Origin: Actinoplanes couchii
Lineage (GTDB): Bacteria > Actinomycetota > Actinomycetes > Mycobacteriales > Micromonosporaceae
Reading direction: 5' to 3'
Length of the DNA stretch: 64,000 nucleotides
Assembly (NCBI RefSeq): GCF_016862075.1
Contig: NZ_BOMG01000042.1
Location: 1-64,000, forward strand
Part shown: positions 40,620 through 47,835 of the stretch, piece by piece
Numbering within the stretch: the stretch's first letter is position 1
Layout: each line of letters starts with the position of its first letter
Notes under the pieces: generated by a model
Told to the model about the DNA's origin: nothing
The model's input: the letters and a program-made list of their open reading frames with translations, nothing else
Databases searched by the model: none
Program-made: the position numbers and the translations under genes

Positions 40620-41638
40620 GCTTTTCCTCCACGGTTGGCCGAGGCGAGCAACCACAGCAGGTAGGGCGCGCCGACCAGGGCGGTGAGCACGCCGGCCGGG
40701 AATTGTGTCGCGCCGAGCAGGTGGGCGCCGATGAAGTCGGCGACCAGCACGACCAGGGCGCCGACCAGGGCGGAGGCGGGCAGGGCGGGGCGTCCGCCGC
40801 CGACCAGGCGGGCGGCGATCGGGCCGGCGACGAACGCGACGAAGGCGACCGGTCCGGCCGCGGCGGTGGCTGCTCCGGCCAGGAGCACCCCGGTGACCAG
40901 CAGTGCGAGACGTGTGGTCTCGACCCGCCAGCCGAGGCCGCGGGCGAGGTCATCGCCCAGTTGCAGGCCGTTCAGAGCACGACCCAGGATCATTGCCGCC
41001 GGTACGAGGAACAACAGCTCCGCCGCGAGGGGCTGGACGTGCCCCCAGGTCCGCCCGTTGACGCTGCCGGTCAGCCAGAACAGGGCCTCCTGTGCCACCC
41101 GCACGTCGGCCCGGGTCATCAGGAACGACGTGATGCTGGACAGCCCGGCGCCGATCCCGATGCCGACCAGCACGAGCCGGTAACCGCCGACTCCGGACCG
41201 CCAGGACAGCAGGTAGATGGCGGTGGCGGTGAGCAGCGCCCCGGTCAGGGCGGCCACCGACACGAAGACGCCGCCGGCTCCGAACACGATGATCGCGGTG
41301 ACCGCCGCGGTGCTCGCTCCGGCGCTGACGCCGATGACGTCCGGGCTGGCCAGGGGGTTGCGGACCAGGCGCTGGAAGATCGCGCCGGACAGTCCGAAGG
41401 CGAGCCCGACCAGCAGCGCGGTCAGCGCGCGGGGCAGCCGGATGGTGTGCACGATGTAGTCGACGGCCGGCAGACCGCTTCCGCTCAGCGACTTGACCAC
41501 GTCGACCAGCGAGACCCGGAACTCGCCGTAGGAGAGGGTGAGCAGGAACATCGCCACCACCGCGAGCAGTACGCCGGTGGTGGCGGTGGTGGCCCGGCGC
41601 TGTTCCGCGCGGCGCTGCGCCGCGACGACGCCGGTCAC
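40616..41638 (-). CDS. FecCD-family permease, second subunit (operon 2)
   Basis: 340-aa permease with an extra hydrophilic, Arg-rich start (residues 5-17). Family motifs: IRLPRALTALLVGLAFGLSG, RNPLASPDVIGVSAGAST, and PVAFVAFVAGPIAARLVGG. Coupled by 4-bp overlaps to both neighbours (GTG start in GTGA; stop in ATGA). Works with the 41635-42630 subunit as the import channel. Confidence 0.94.
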   Translation of the reverse strand: MTGVVAAQRRAEQRRATTATTGVLLAVVAMFLLTLSYGEFRVSLVDVVKSLSGSGLPAVDYIVHTIRLPRALTALLVGLAFGLSGAIFQRLVRNPLASPDVIGVSAGASTAAVTAIIVFGAGGVFVSVAALTGALLTATAIYLLSWRSGVGGYRLVLVGIGIGAGLSSITSFLMTRADVRVAQEALFWLTGSVNGRTWGHVQPLAAELLFLVPAAMILGRALNGLQLGDDLARGLGWRVETTRLALLVTGVLLAGAATAAAGPVAFVAFVAGPIAARLVGGGRPALPASALVGALVVLVADFIGAHLLGATQFPAGVLTALVGAPYLLWLLASANRGGKA

Positions 41639-42630
41639 AGCTCCGCCAGTCGTCGGCGGCGGGCCAGGGCGACGAAGACCGGCGCGCCGATCACCGCGGT
41701 CACGATGCCGACCTGGACCTCACCGGGGTGCGCGACGATCCGGCCGAGCACGTCGGCGGACAGGAGCAGGACCGGGGCCAGGATCATCGCGTACGGCAGC
41801 AGCCAGCGATGATCGGGACCGGTCACGATCCGGGCCATGTGCGGCACGACCAGGCCGACGAACCCGATCGGGCCGGCCATCGCGGTCGCCGCCCCGCACA
41901 GCAGCACCACCGCGGCCCCGCAGAGCAGCCGTCCGGCGGTCACGTTCTGTCCCCAGGAGACGGCGACGTCGTCACCCATCCCCAGAGCGTTCAGCACCCG
42001 GGCGCTGGCCAGCGCGAGCACCGCCCCGATCAGCAGGAACGGCGCCGCCTGCACGGCCACCTCGGCACCCCGCCCGGCCAGCGACCCGACCTGCCAGAGC
42101 CGGAACTCCTCGAACGTGTCGGCGTCGGTGAGCAGCACCGCGGTGGTCGCCGCTCCGAGCACGGCGGAGAGCGCGGCCCCGGACAGCGCGATCTTGACCG
42201 GGGTGGCGCCGCCGGAGCCCATCGCGCCGATCAGGTAGACCAGCACCGCGGCTCCGGCCGCCCCGGCGAAGCTGAACCAGACGTAGCCGATCAGGTCGGT
42301 CAGGCCGAAGACGCTGATGCCGATCACCACGAACAGGGCGGCGCCCGCATTCACGCCGAGAATGCCGGGATCGGCCAGCGGGTTGCGGGTGACACCCTGC
42401 ACCACGGCGCCGGCCAGGCCGAGGGCCATGCCGGCGATCAGGCCGATCACGGTACGGGGAACGCGTACCTCACTGACGATGAGGTGTTCGGGAAGTGCCG
42501 GCTCGTGGTGGGTCAGGGCCGCCCAGATCGTCTCGGGCGGCAGCCCGCGGGAGCCGACGGTGACACTGAGCACCACGACTCCCGCGAGCGTCAGGACCAG
42601 CAGCACGAACCCGATGGCGCGCTTGTTCAA
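41635..42630 (-). CDS. FecCD-family permease, first subunit (operon 2)
   Basis: 331-aa permease. Motifs: VRVPRTVIGLIAGMALGLAG, TRNPLADPGILGVNAGAAL and GPIGFVGLVVPHMARIVTG. The start is TTG 42630, overlapping the binding-protein stop as TTGA. No ATG or GTG is available near the natural N-terminus, and the four-base overlap fits the pattern of the whole operon, so TTG with translational coupling is favoured. Confidence 0.9.
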   Translation of the reverse strand: MNKRAIGFVLLVLTLAGVVVLSVTVGSRGLPPETIWAALTHHEPALPEHLIVSEVRVPRTVIGLIAGMALGLAGAVVQGVTRNPLADPGILGVNAGAALFVVIGISVFGLTDLIGYVWFSFAGAAGAAVLVYLIGAMGSGGATPVKIALSGAALSAVLGAATTAVLLTDADTFEEFRLWQVGSLAGRGAEVAVQAAPFLLIGAVLALASARVLNALGMGDDVAVSWGQNVTAGRLLCGAAVVLLCGAATAMAGPIGFVGLVVPHMARIVTGPDHRWLLPYAMILAPVLLLSADVLGRIVAHPGEVQVGIVTAVIGAPVFVALARRRRLAEL

Positions 42631-43625
42631 CTGCCGGCGGCGGTGGCGAACAGCGGCACGGCCTTGTCGATCGCGTGCCGCAGGCCGAGGACCGAGGCGC
42701 TGGCGAACGCGGTGGAGATGGTCTTGTCCTCGAGGTAGACCAAGTGCCCGGCCTTCACCGACGGGATCGCCTGGAACAGCTTGTCGTCCAGCAGGGTCTG
42801 CTTGGTCGTGCCGATCATGAAGACCACGTTCAGGTCCGCGTCCAGCAGGTTCAGCTGCTCGGCGGAGATCTGTACCGAGAAGTTCTCCCCCTTGATCTTC
42901 TCCAGCTCCGGGGCGCCCACAAAACCGAGCTTCTCCATGAACTCCGACCGGTTGCTGTTCACGTACGCGCCGTATCCGGTCTTGGTCCGGCTGATCAGCG
43001 AGACGGTCTTGCCGGCGAACTGCGGGTTCGCCGCGGCCGCGTCGGCGAACCGCTTGTCCAGGTCGGTCTTGAGCGCCTCGGCCTCGGCGGTCTTCCCGAG
43101 CGCCTTGCCGACCAGGTCCAGCTGCTCGGTCCAGGTGGTCAGGTACGACGCGCGGCCGGCCGGCATGCCGACCACCGGGACACCGAGACCCTTGAGCAGG
43201 TCCTGGCGCTCCTGCTTGCCGCTGGAGCGGGTGTCCAGGATGAGGTCCGGCTGCAGGGCGGCGACCTGCTCCATGTCGACCTCGAGGGTGCCGAGGATCT
43301 TCGGCGGGGTGGTGTAGAGACCCTGCGCCCACACCCCCTGGCCGTCACCCTCGAACGCCAGCCAGTCGGAGGCGCCGACCGGCTGCACCCCGAGGGCGAG
43401 CGCGGTCTCGGCGTCGCTCCAGCCCAGGGCCACCACCCGCTGCGGCTGCTTCTCGATGGTGACGTCACCGAACGCGGTGGTGACGGTGACCGGGAACTGC
43501 GCGGACGACGTGCCGGTGCTGCTGTCGGTGGTGGTCGTCTCGGTGCCCGTGGTGGTGCAACCGGCGACCGCCAGCAGAACCGCGCCGGCACATGCGGCGA
43601 GCCAGCGCCGTCGGGACGTATACAT
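42627..43625 (-). CDS. Ferric-siderophore-binding lipoprotein (operon 2)
   Basis: 332-aa FepB/FhuD-type binding protein. Lipobox AVAGC gives Cys23; then a Thr-rich linker (24-42) and the conserved PQRVVALGWSDAETALALG opening of the family, SYLTTWTEQLDLVGKALG helix and EKIKGENFSVQIS. It is the first gene of operon 2, 18 bp after the iron box, with GGGAG before ATG 43625. Operon 1 instead has its binding protein last. The frame continues far upstream but only as antisense shadow. Confidence 0.92.
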   Translation of the reverse strand: MYTSRRRWLAACAGAVLLAVAGCTTTGTETTTTDSSTGTSSAQFPVTVTTAFGDVTIEKQPQRVVALGWSDAETALALGVQPVGASDWLAFEGDGQGVWAQGLYTTPPKILGTLEVDMEQVAALQPDLILDTRSSGKQERQDLLKGLGVPVVGMPAGRASYLTTWTEQLDLVGKALGKTAEAEALKTDLDKRFADAAAANPQFAGKTVSLISRTKTGYGAYVNSNRSEFMEKLGFVGAPELEKIKGENFSVQISAEQLNLLDADLNVVFMIGTTKQTLLDDKLFQAIPSVKAGHLVYLEDKTISTAFASASVLGLRHAIDKAVPLFATAAGS

Positions 43626-43642
43626 GAAAATCTCCCAGGAGG

Positions 43643-43661
43643 TTAGGTTAGGCCTACCTAA
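43643..43661. promoter_or_regulatory. Iron box (IdeR/DmdR-type) of operon 2
   Basis: TTAGGTTAGGCCTACCTAA matches 17 of 19 consensus positions, the better of the two boxes. It lies 18 bp before the ATG of the binding protein and 79 bp before the GTG of the divergent histidine kinase, so both could be iron-responsive. Confidence 0.92.
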
Positions 43662-43739
43662 CCCCGGCGGTGCACCGGCGATCAAACCAGTGGGAACCAC
43701 ATCACACGGCATTCTTTTGCTGAAAGTGGGAAACCGCAG

Positions 43740-45320
43740 GTGACCGGCACCTACGTTGATGCGGTGAAGGACCACTCGGCGGCGGTGCTCGCGGTGATCT
43801 CCGAGGCGTACGTCGCGGCCACCGTCGAGGGCCGGGTCGTGCAGTGGAACCCGGCCGCCGAGGCGACCTTCGGCTGGAGCCGCGAGCAGGCGATCGGTGG
43901 CGACGTCGCCCGGCTGATCATCCCGGAGCGGCACCGGGACATGTACCGGGAGGCGCTGCGGCGGATCGCCGGCGGCGACCCGGGACGCCTGCTGGAACGG
44001 CGGCTGCAGTTCACCGCGCTGCACCGGGACGGCCACGAACTGCCCGTCGAGACCACCCTGACCGTCACCGGCGAGATCGTGCACGCGCTCGCCCGGGACG
44101 TGTCGGCGACCCTGCGCGGCAGCCGGTTCACCGTCGTCGAGGCGGCCGTCCTGCGCGGGCTGGCGGAGGCCACGAGCAGCGACGACGCGGCCGTGCGGGT
44201 GGTCGGGGCGCTGGGCGTACGGATGGGATGGCCGGTCTCCGAACTGTGGCTCTTCGACGCCGACCGGCAGATGATGACCTGCATCGCCCGCCACAACCGG
44301 GCCGGCCGGGACCTGACCGGGTTCGCGCTCGCCGAGATGGAACCGCACGCCGGGCTGCCCGGCGCGGTCTACCGGGACGGCCGGGCGCACTGGATCCCGG
44401 ACGTGGCCGCCGCCCCGTCGTCGCCGCGCCGGCGGGCCGCCGCCCGGATCGGCCTGCGGGCCGCGGTCGGGGCGCCGATCCGCAGCGGATCCCAGGTGCT
44501 CGGCGCGCTCTGCGTCTTCGGCGACCGGGCCGAACCCTCCGACGCCACCCTGATCAGCCTGCTCTCCGGGCTGGCCGCGCACGTCGGGCAGTACCTGGAA
44601 CGGCGCCGGGCCGAGGAGCTCGCCATCGACCTGGCGCGCACCAAGGACGAGTTCCTCACCATGGTCACGCACGAGCTGCGCAACCCGCTCGCGGTCATCC
44701 TCGGCACCGTCGCCCTGCTCGACGACGACCTCGAACCGGCCGAACGGCACGACCACCTGCGGATCATCGGCAGCAGCGCGGAACGGCTCAGCACGATGGC
44801 CGACGACCTGCTGGACCTGGCCCGGCTGGAGTCCGGCAGCCTGGAGATCCACCCGGCCGATCTGGACCTGGCCGGGCTGCTGCACGACAGCATCGCCACC
44901 GCCCGGATCGCGGCCGGCACGAAGGACCTCACCGTCCGGGCCGACCTGCCGTTCCGGCTGCCGCTCTGCGGTGACCCGGACCGGCTGCGCCAGGTGGCCG
45001 ACAACCTGATCGGCAACGCGGTCAAATACACCCCGGAGGGCGGCACGATCACCGTCACCGCGGCCGCCGACGCCGCCCGGCCCGGCTGGGTGAGCTGGAC
45101 GGTGGCCGACACCGGCATCGGGATCCCGGCGGGGGAGCGGTCCCGGCTGTTCCGCCGCTTCTACCGGGCATCGACCGCGGTGGCCGCCAAGATCCCCGGA
45201 ACCGGGCTGGGCCTGGTCGTCACCCGCACCATCATCGAACGCCACCACGGCACGATCGCGGTGGCCGACACCGCCGGGCCCGGCACCACGTTCGTGGTCC
45301 GGCTGCCCCGGAGCGGATAG
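43740..45320 (+). CDS. Soluble PAS-GAF histidine kinase
   Basis: 526-aa cytoplasmic sensor kinase. PAS domain (about 10-125; VQWNPAAEATFGWSREQAIG), GAF domain (about 135-290), HisKA with phospho-acceptor His311 in THELRNPL, and HATPase (N-box LIGNAVKYTPEGG, G1 DTGIGIP, G2 GTGLGL). No membrane helix and no adjacent response regulator, so it is an orphan kinase that probably reads redox, gas or small molecules. GTG 43740 follows GCAGG closely. It is divergent from iron operon 2 and shares its control region. Confidence 0.92.
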   Translation: MTGTYVDAVKDHSAAVLAVISEAYVAATVEGRVVQWNPAAEATFGWSREQAIGGDVARLIIPERHRDMYREALRRIAGGDPGRLLERRLQFTALHRDGHELPVETTLTVTGEIVHALARDVSATLRGSRFTVVEAAVLRGLAEATSSDDAAVRVVGALGVRMGWPVSELWLFDADRQMMTCIARHNRAGRDLTGFALAEMEPHAGLPGAVYRDGRAHWIPDVAAAPSSPRRRAAARIGLRAAVGAPIRSGSQVLGALCVFGDRAEPSDATLISLLSGLAAHVGQYLERRRAEELAIDLARTKDEFLTMVTHELRNPLAVILGTVALLDDDLEPAERHDHLRIIGSSAERLSTMADDLLDLARLESGSLEIHPADLDLAGLLHDSIATARIAAGTKDLTVRADLPFRLPLCGDPDRLRQVADNLIGNAVKYTPEGGTITVTAAADAARPGWVSWTVADTGIGIPAGERSRLFRRFYRASTAVAAKIPGTGLGLVVTRTIIERHHGTIAVADTAGPGTTFVVRLPRSG

Positions 45321-45416
45321 CTCGTTCACAGGAGATGTGCAGGTAGCGCCCGTATCTTCGGCCGGGAAGGGGACCGGTGACGGCCGCCGGCCCGGAAGCG
45401 GGAGACGACTGTTTTC

Positions 45417-46184
45417 ATGGGCGGCATCACCGATTGGGTCACCGAGTGGGTTTTTCGTCTGGTCGATGCGCTGGGCGAGGTCGGCGTCGGGCTGCTGCTC
45501 TTCCTGGAGACGGTGATCCCGCCGATTCCCTCCGAGCTGATCCTGCCGCTGGCCGGATTCCACGCCCGCAGCGGTGATCTGAACCTGGTCCTGGTCTGGA
45601 TCACCGCCACCATCGGCGCGGTCGCCGGCGCGGTGGTGTTGTATTACGTGGGAGCCCTGCTCGGGTACGACCGGTTGCACCAGCTCGCCGGGAAACGCTG
45701 GTTCGTGCTCGCCACCCGCGCCGACGTGGAGCGGGGCTACGCCCTGTTCGAGAAGTACGGCACCTGGCTGGTCCTGGTCGCCCGCTGTGTCCCGATCGTG
45801 CGCAGCCTGATCTCGCTGCCCGCCGGTGTCGCCCGGATGTCGCTGACCAAGTTCATCGCGTTCACCACGGTCGGCTCCGGCATCTGGAACGCGGCGCTGA
45901 TCGGCGCCGGCTGGGCGCTCGCCGACAACTGGGACAGTGTCGAGGGATACCTCAGCCCGTTCAGCAAGATCGTGCTGGCGCTCGGTGTCTCGTTCGTGAT
46001 CTTCCTGGTGGTGCGGCGGGTGCTGGCCCGCAAACGCGCCCGGGCCGAGGGTGTCGACCCGGCCGAGGCCGACGTGGACGGGCACCAGGCCGCCGACTTC
46101 GACGGCCTGGGCAGCCCGAACCACTATCCGACCCAGCGGCACCCGGCCCGCGGCACGGCCCGGGTGACCGACCACCACCACTGA
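45417..46184 (+). CDS. DedA-family membrane protein
   Basis: 255-aa DedA/SNARE-associated (VTT) family integral membrane protein. It has an N-terminal helix with FLETVIPPIPSELILPLAGF, the re-entrant loop and conserved arginine region (FEKYGTWLVLVARCVPIVRSLISLPAG), and a long hydrophilic C-terminal tail (about 205-255) ending DHHH. The family flips lipids such as undecaprenyl phosphate or phosphatidylethanolamine. Length with tail is somewhat above the usual 200-220 aa. It stands alone; the gap before it (96 bp) shows nothing clear. Confidence 0.93.
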   Translation: MGGITDWVTEWVFRLVDALGEVGVGLLLFLETVIPPIPSELILPLAGFHARSGDLNLVLVWITATIGAVAGAVVLYYVGALLGYDRLHQLAGKRWFVLATRADVERGYALFEKYGTWLVLVARCVPIVRSLISLPAGVARMSLTKFIAFTTVGSGIWNAALIGAGWALADNWDSVEGYLSPFSKIVLALGVSFVIFLVVRRVLARKRARAEGVDPAEADVDGHQAADFDGLGSPNHYPTQRHPARGTARVTDHHH

Positions 46185-46210
46185 TCCGCCCGGCCCGGCC
46201 GTCGGCCGCG

Positions 46211-46999
46211 TCAGAGAGTGGTGATCAGGCCTCCGTCGATCACCAGGTCGGCGCCGGTGAGGTTGGTGGCCCGGTCGCTCGCCAGCAGCAGGACCAGGTC
46301 GGCGACCTCGTCCGGCTCGGTGAAGCGGCCGGTCACCGAACCCGCGGCGACCTGGTCGGCCACCGCCTCGGGCTTGCCGCCGGCCGCCTGCGCCACGGTG
46401 GCGGCCACCCCGTCCGGGCCCAGCCACAGACCGGTGGAGACCGGGCCGGGGCTCACCGTGGTCACCCGGATCCGGTGCGGGGCCAGCTCCTTCGACAGGG
46501 CCTTGCTGAAGTTGCCGAGGGCGGCCTTGGCAGCGCTGTAGTCGATCACCAGCGGGTCGGGCAGGCGGGCGTTCACCGAGTTGACGGTCACGATCGCGGC
46601 GTGACCGCTGTCGATCAGGTGGGGGACGGCGGCTCTGGTCGTGCGTACCGCCGCAAGGAAGTTGATCGTCAGGGTCTCGGCCCAGTCGGCGTCGGTGACC
46701 GAGAGGAAACCGCCGGTCCGGGGCCGCACCGCGCCGACGTTGTTGACCAGGATGTCCAGGCCACCGAGGGTGGTGACGGCGGTCTCGACCAGCCGGCCCG
46801 GACCGTCCGGATCGGCCAGATCGACGGGCACCGGATGCACGGCGGCCCGGGCGGCCAGGTCGGACAGTTCGGTGGTCACCGTGCGGGCGCCGGCCACGAC
46901 GGCGACACCCTCGGCGGCCAGCGCCCGGGTGATCGCCAGGCCGATGCCCTTGCTGGCGCCGGTGACCAGGGCCCGGCGGCCGTTCAGATGCAGGTCCAT
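46211..46999 (-). CDS. Short-chain dehydrogenase/reductase
   Basis: 262-aa classical SDR. Cofactor loop TGASKGIG (about 13-20), NNVG strand, catalytic Ser region VNSVNAR and YSAAK (Tyr-xxx-Lys), C-terminal TGADLVIDGG. An NAD(P)H-dependent alcohol or ketone oxidoreductase. ATG 46999 lies 2 bp past the stop of the alpha/beta hydrolase upstream, so the two are co-transcribed, probably behind the LAL regulator gene. Confidence 0.92.
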   Translation of the reverse strand: MDLHLNGRRALVTGASKGIGLAITRALAAEGVAVVAGARTVTTELSDLAARAAVHPVPVDLADPDGPGRLVETAVTTLGGLDILVNNVGAVRPRTGGFLSVTDADWAETLTINFLAAVRTTRAAVPHLIDSGHAAIVTVNSVNARLPDPLVIDYSAAKAALGNFSKALSKELAPHRIRVTTVSPGPVSTGLWLGPDGVAATVAQAAGGKPEAVADQVAAGSVTGRFTEPDEVADLVLLLASDRATNLTGADLVIDGGLITTL

Positions 47000-47001
47000 G
47001 A

Positions 47002-47796
47002 TCAGAGGTTCTGCCGCTTCAGCCAGGTCAGAACGCTGTCGGCGACCTCGCGCCAGCCGCTGTCCACGGTCAGCGAGTGCGCCCGGTCCTCGAACTCCAG
47101 GATGTCGGTGACCGCTTCGGAATGCCGGTACTGCTTGAGCGTCGCCCGGGTCACCGCCTCCGGAACGGTGTGATCCCGACCACCCATGATCAGCAGCAGC
47201 GGGCCGCGGTGGTCGTTGGCGGTGTCCACCTTCGCCGGCGAGTGCGGGTCGAAGTTGGCGGCGGCGGCCTCGAACAGCGGCTTGCCCGGCGACGGGACCG
47301 CCCACTTCTCGTGCAGCTCGTCCGACTCCTGCTCGGTGATCGCGTTGCCGAAGCCGTACCGGAACTGCTCGGCGGTCAGCGAGACCGCGCGGTTGCGGTT
47401 AGCCGGGTTCTTGAACACCGGGAAGGTCACCCGCAGCGACGACAACGGCAGCGGCAGCACCCCCTTGATCTGCGCGGCGTCGATCGCGACGGCGGCCGCC
47501 GCCAGGTCCTGGCCGAGCAGCTTCTGGGCGATCATGCCGCCGAACGAGTGACCGATCAGGATCGGCTTGCTGTCCCACTGGCCGATGATCTTCGTGTAGT
47601 GGGCGACCACGTCGTCGATGCCGTGACCGGCTACACCGTCCGGGTTCTCGCGGGCCCCCTGGACGGTGTCCGGTTCACCGGGCCAGCCCGGCGCCGACGT
47701 GCGGTAGCCGGCGCCCTCGAACAGATCCGTCCAGTTCGCCCAGGAGGTGGCGTGCAGCCAGAGGCCGTGGATGAAGAGCACGTGCGGGTTCGTCAT
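47002..47796 (-). CDS. Alpha/beta hydrolase
   Basis: 264-aa soluble alpha/beta hydrolase. HGLWLHATSW (oxyanion loop), nucleophile elbow GHSFGG (about 81-86), acid LLIMGGRDHTVPE (Asp) and catalytic His in FEDRAHSLTVDSGW. General esterase or lipase-like; substrate unknown. ATG 47796 is 39 bp after the stop of the LAL regulator, same strand; the SDR follows 2 bp later, making a three-gene unit. Confidence 0.9.
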   Translation of the reverse strand: MTNPHVLFIHGLWLHATSWANWTDLFEGAGYRTSAPGWPGEPDTVQGARENPDGVAGHGIDDVVAHYTKIIGQWDSKPILIGHSFGGMIAQKLLGQDLAAAAVAIDAAQIKGVLPLPLSSLRVTFPVFKNPANRNRAVSLTAEQFRYGFGNAITEQESDELHEKWAVPSPGKPLFEAAAANFDPHSPAKVDTANDHRGPLLLIMGGRDHTVPEAVTRATLKQYRHSEAVTDILEFEDRAHSLTVDSGWREVADSVLTWLKRQNL

Positions 47797-47835
47797 GCCC
47801 GAAACGTAGGCGCGGACCGGCCCGCTCCGCGTACG

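Noticed and set aside
42627..46427. Apparent 1266-residue protein ending in the siderophore-binding protein
   Set aside because: The upstream 930 residues are antisense to the kinase and DedA genes; the lipoprotein signal and ribosome site fix the start at 43625.
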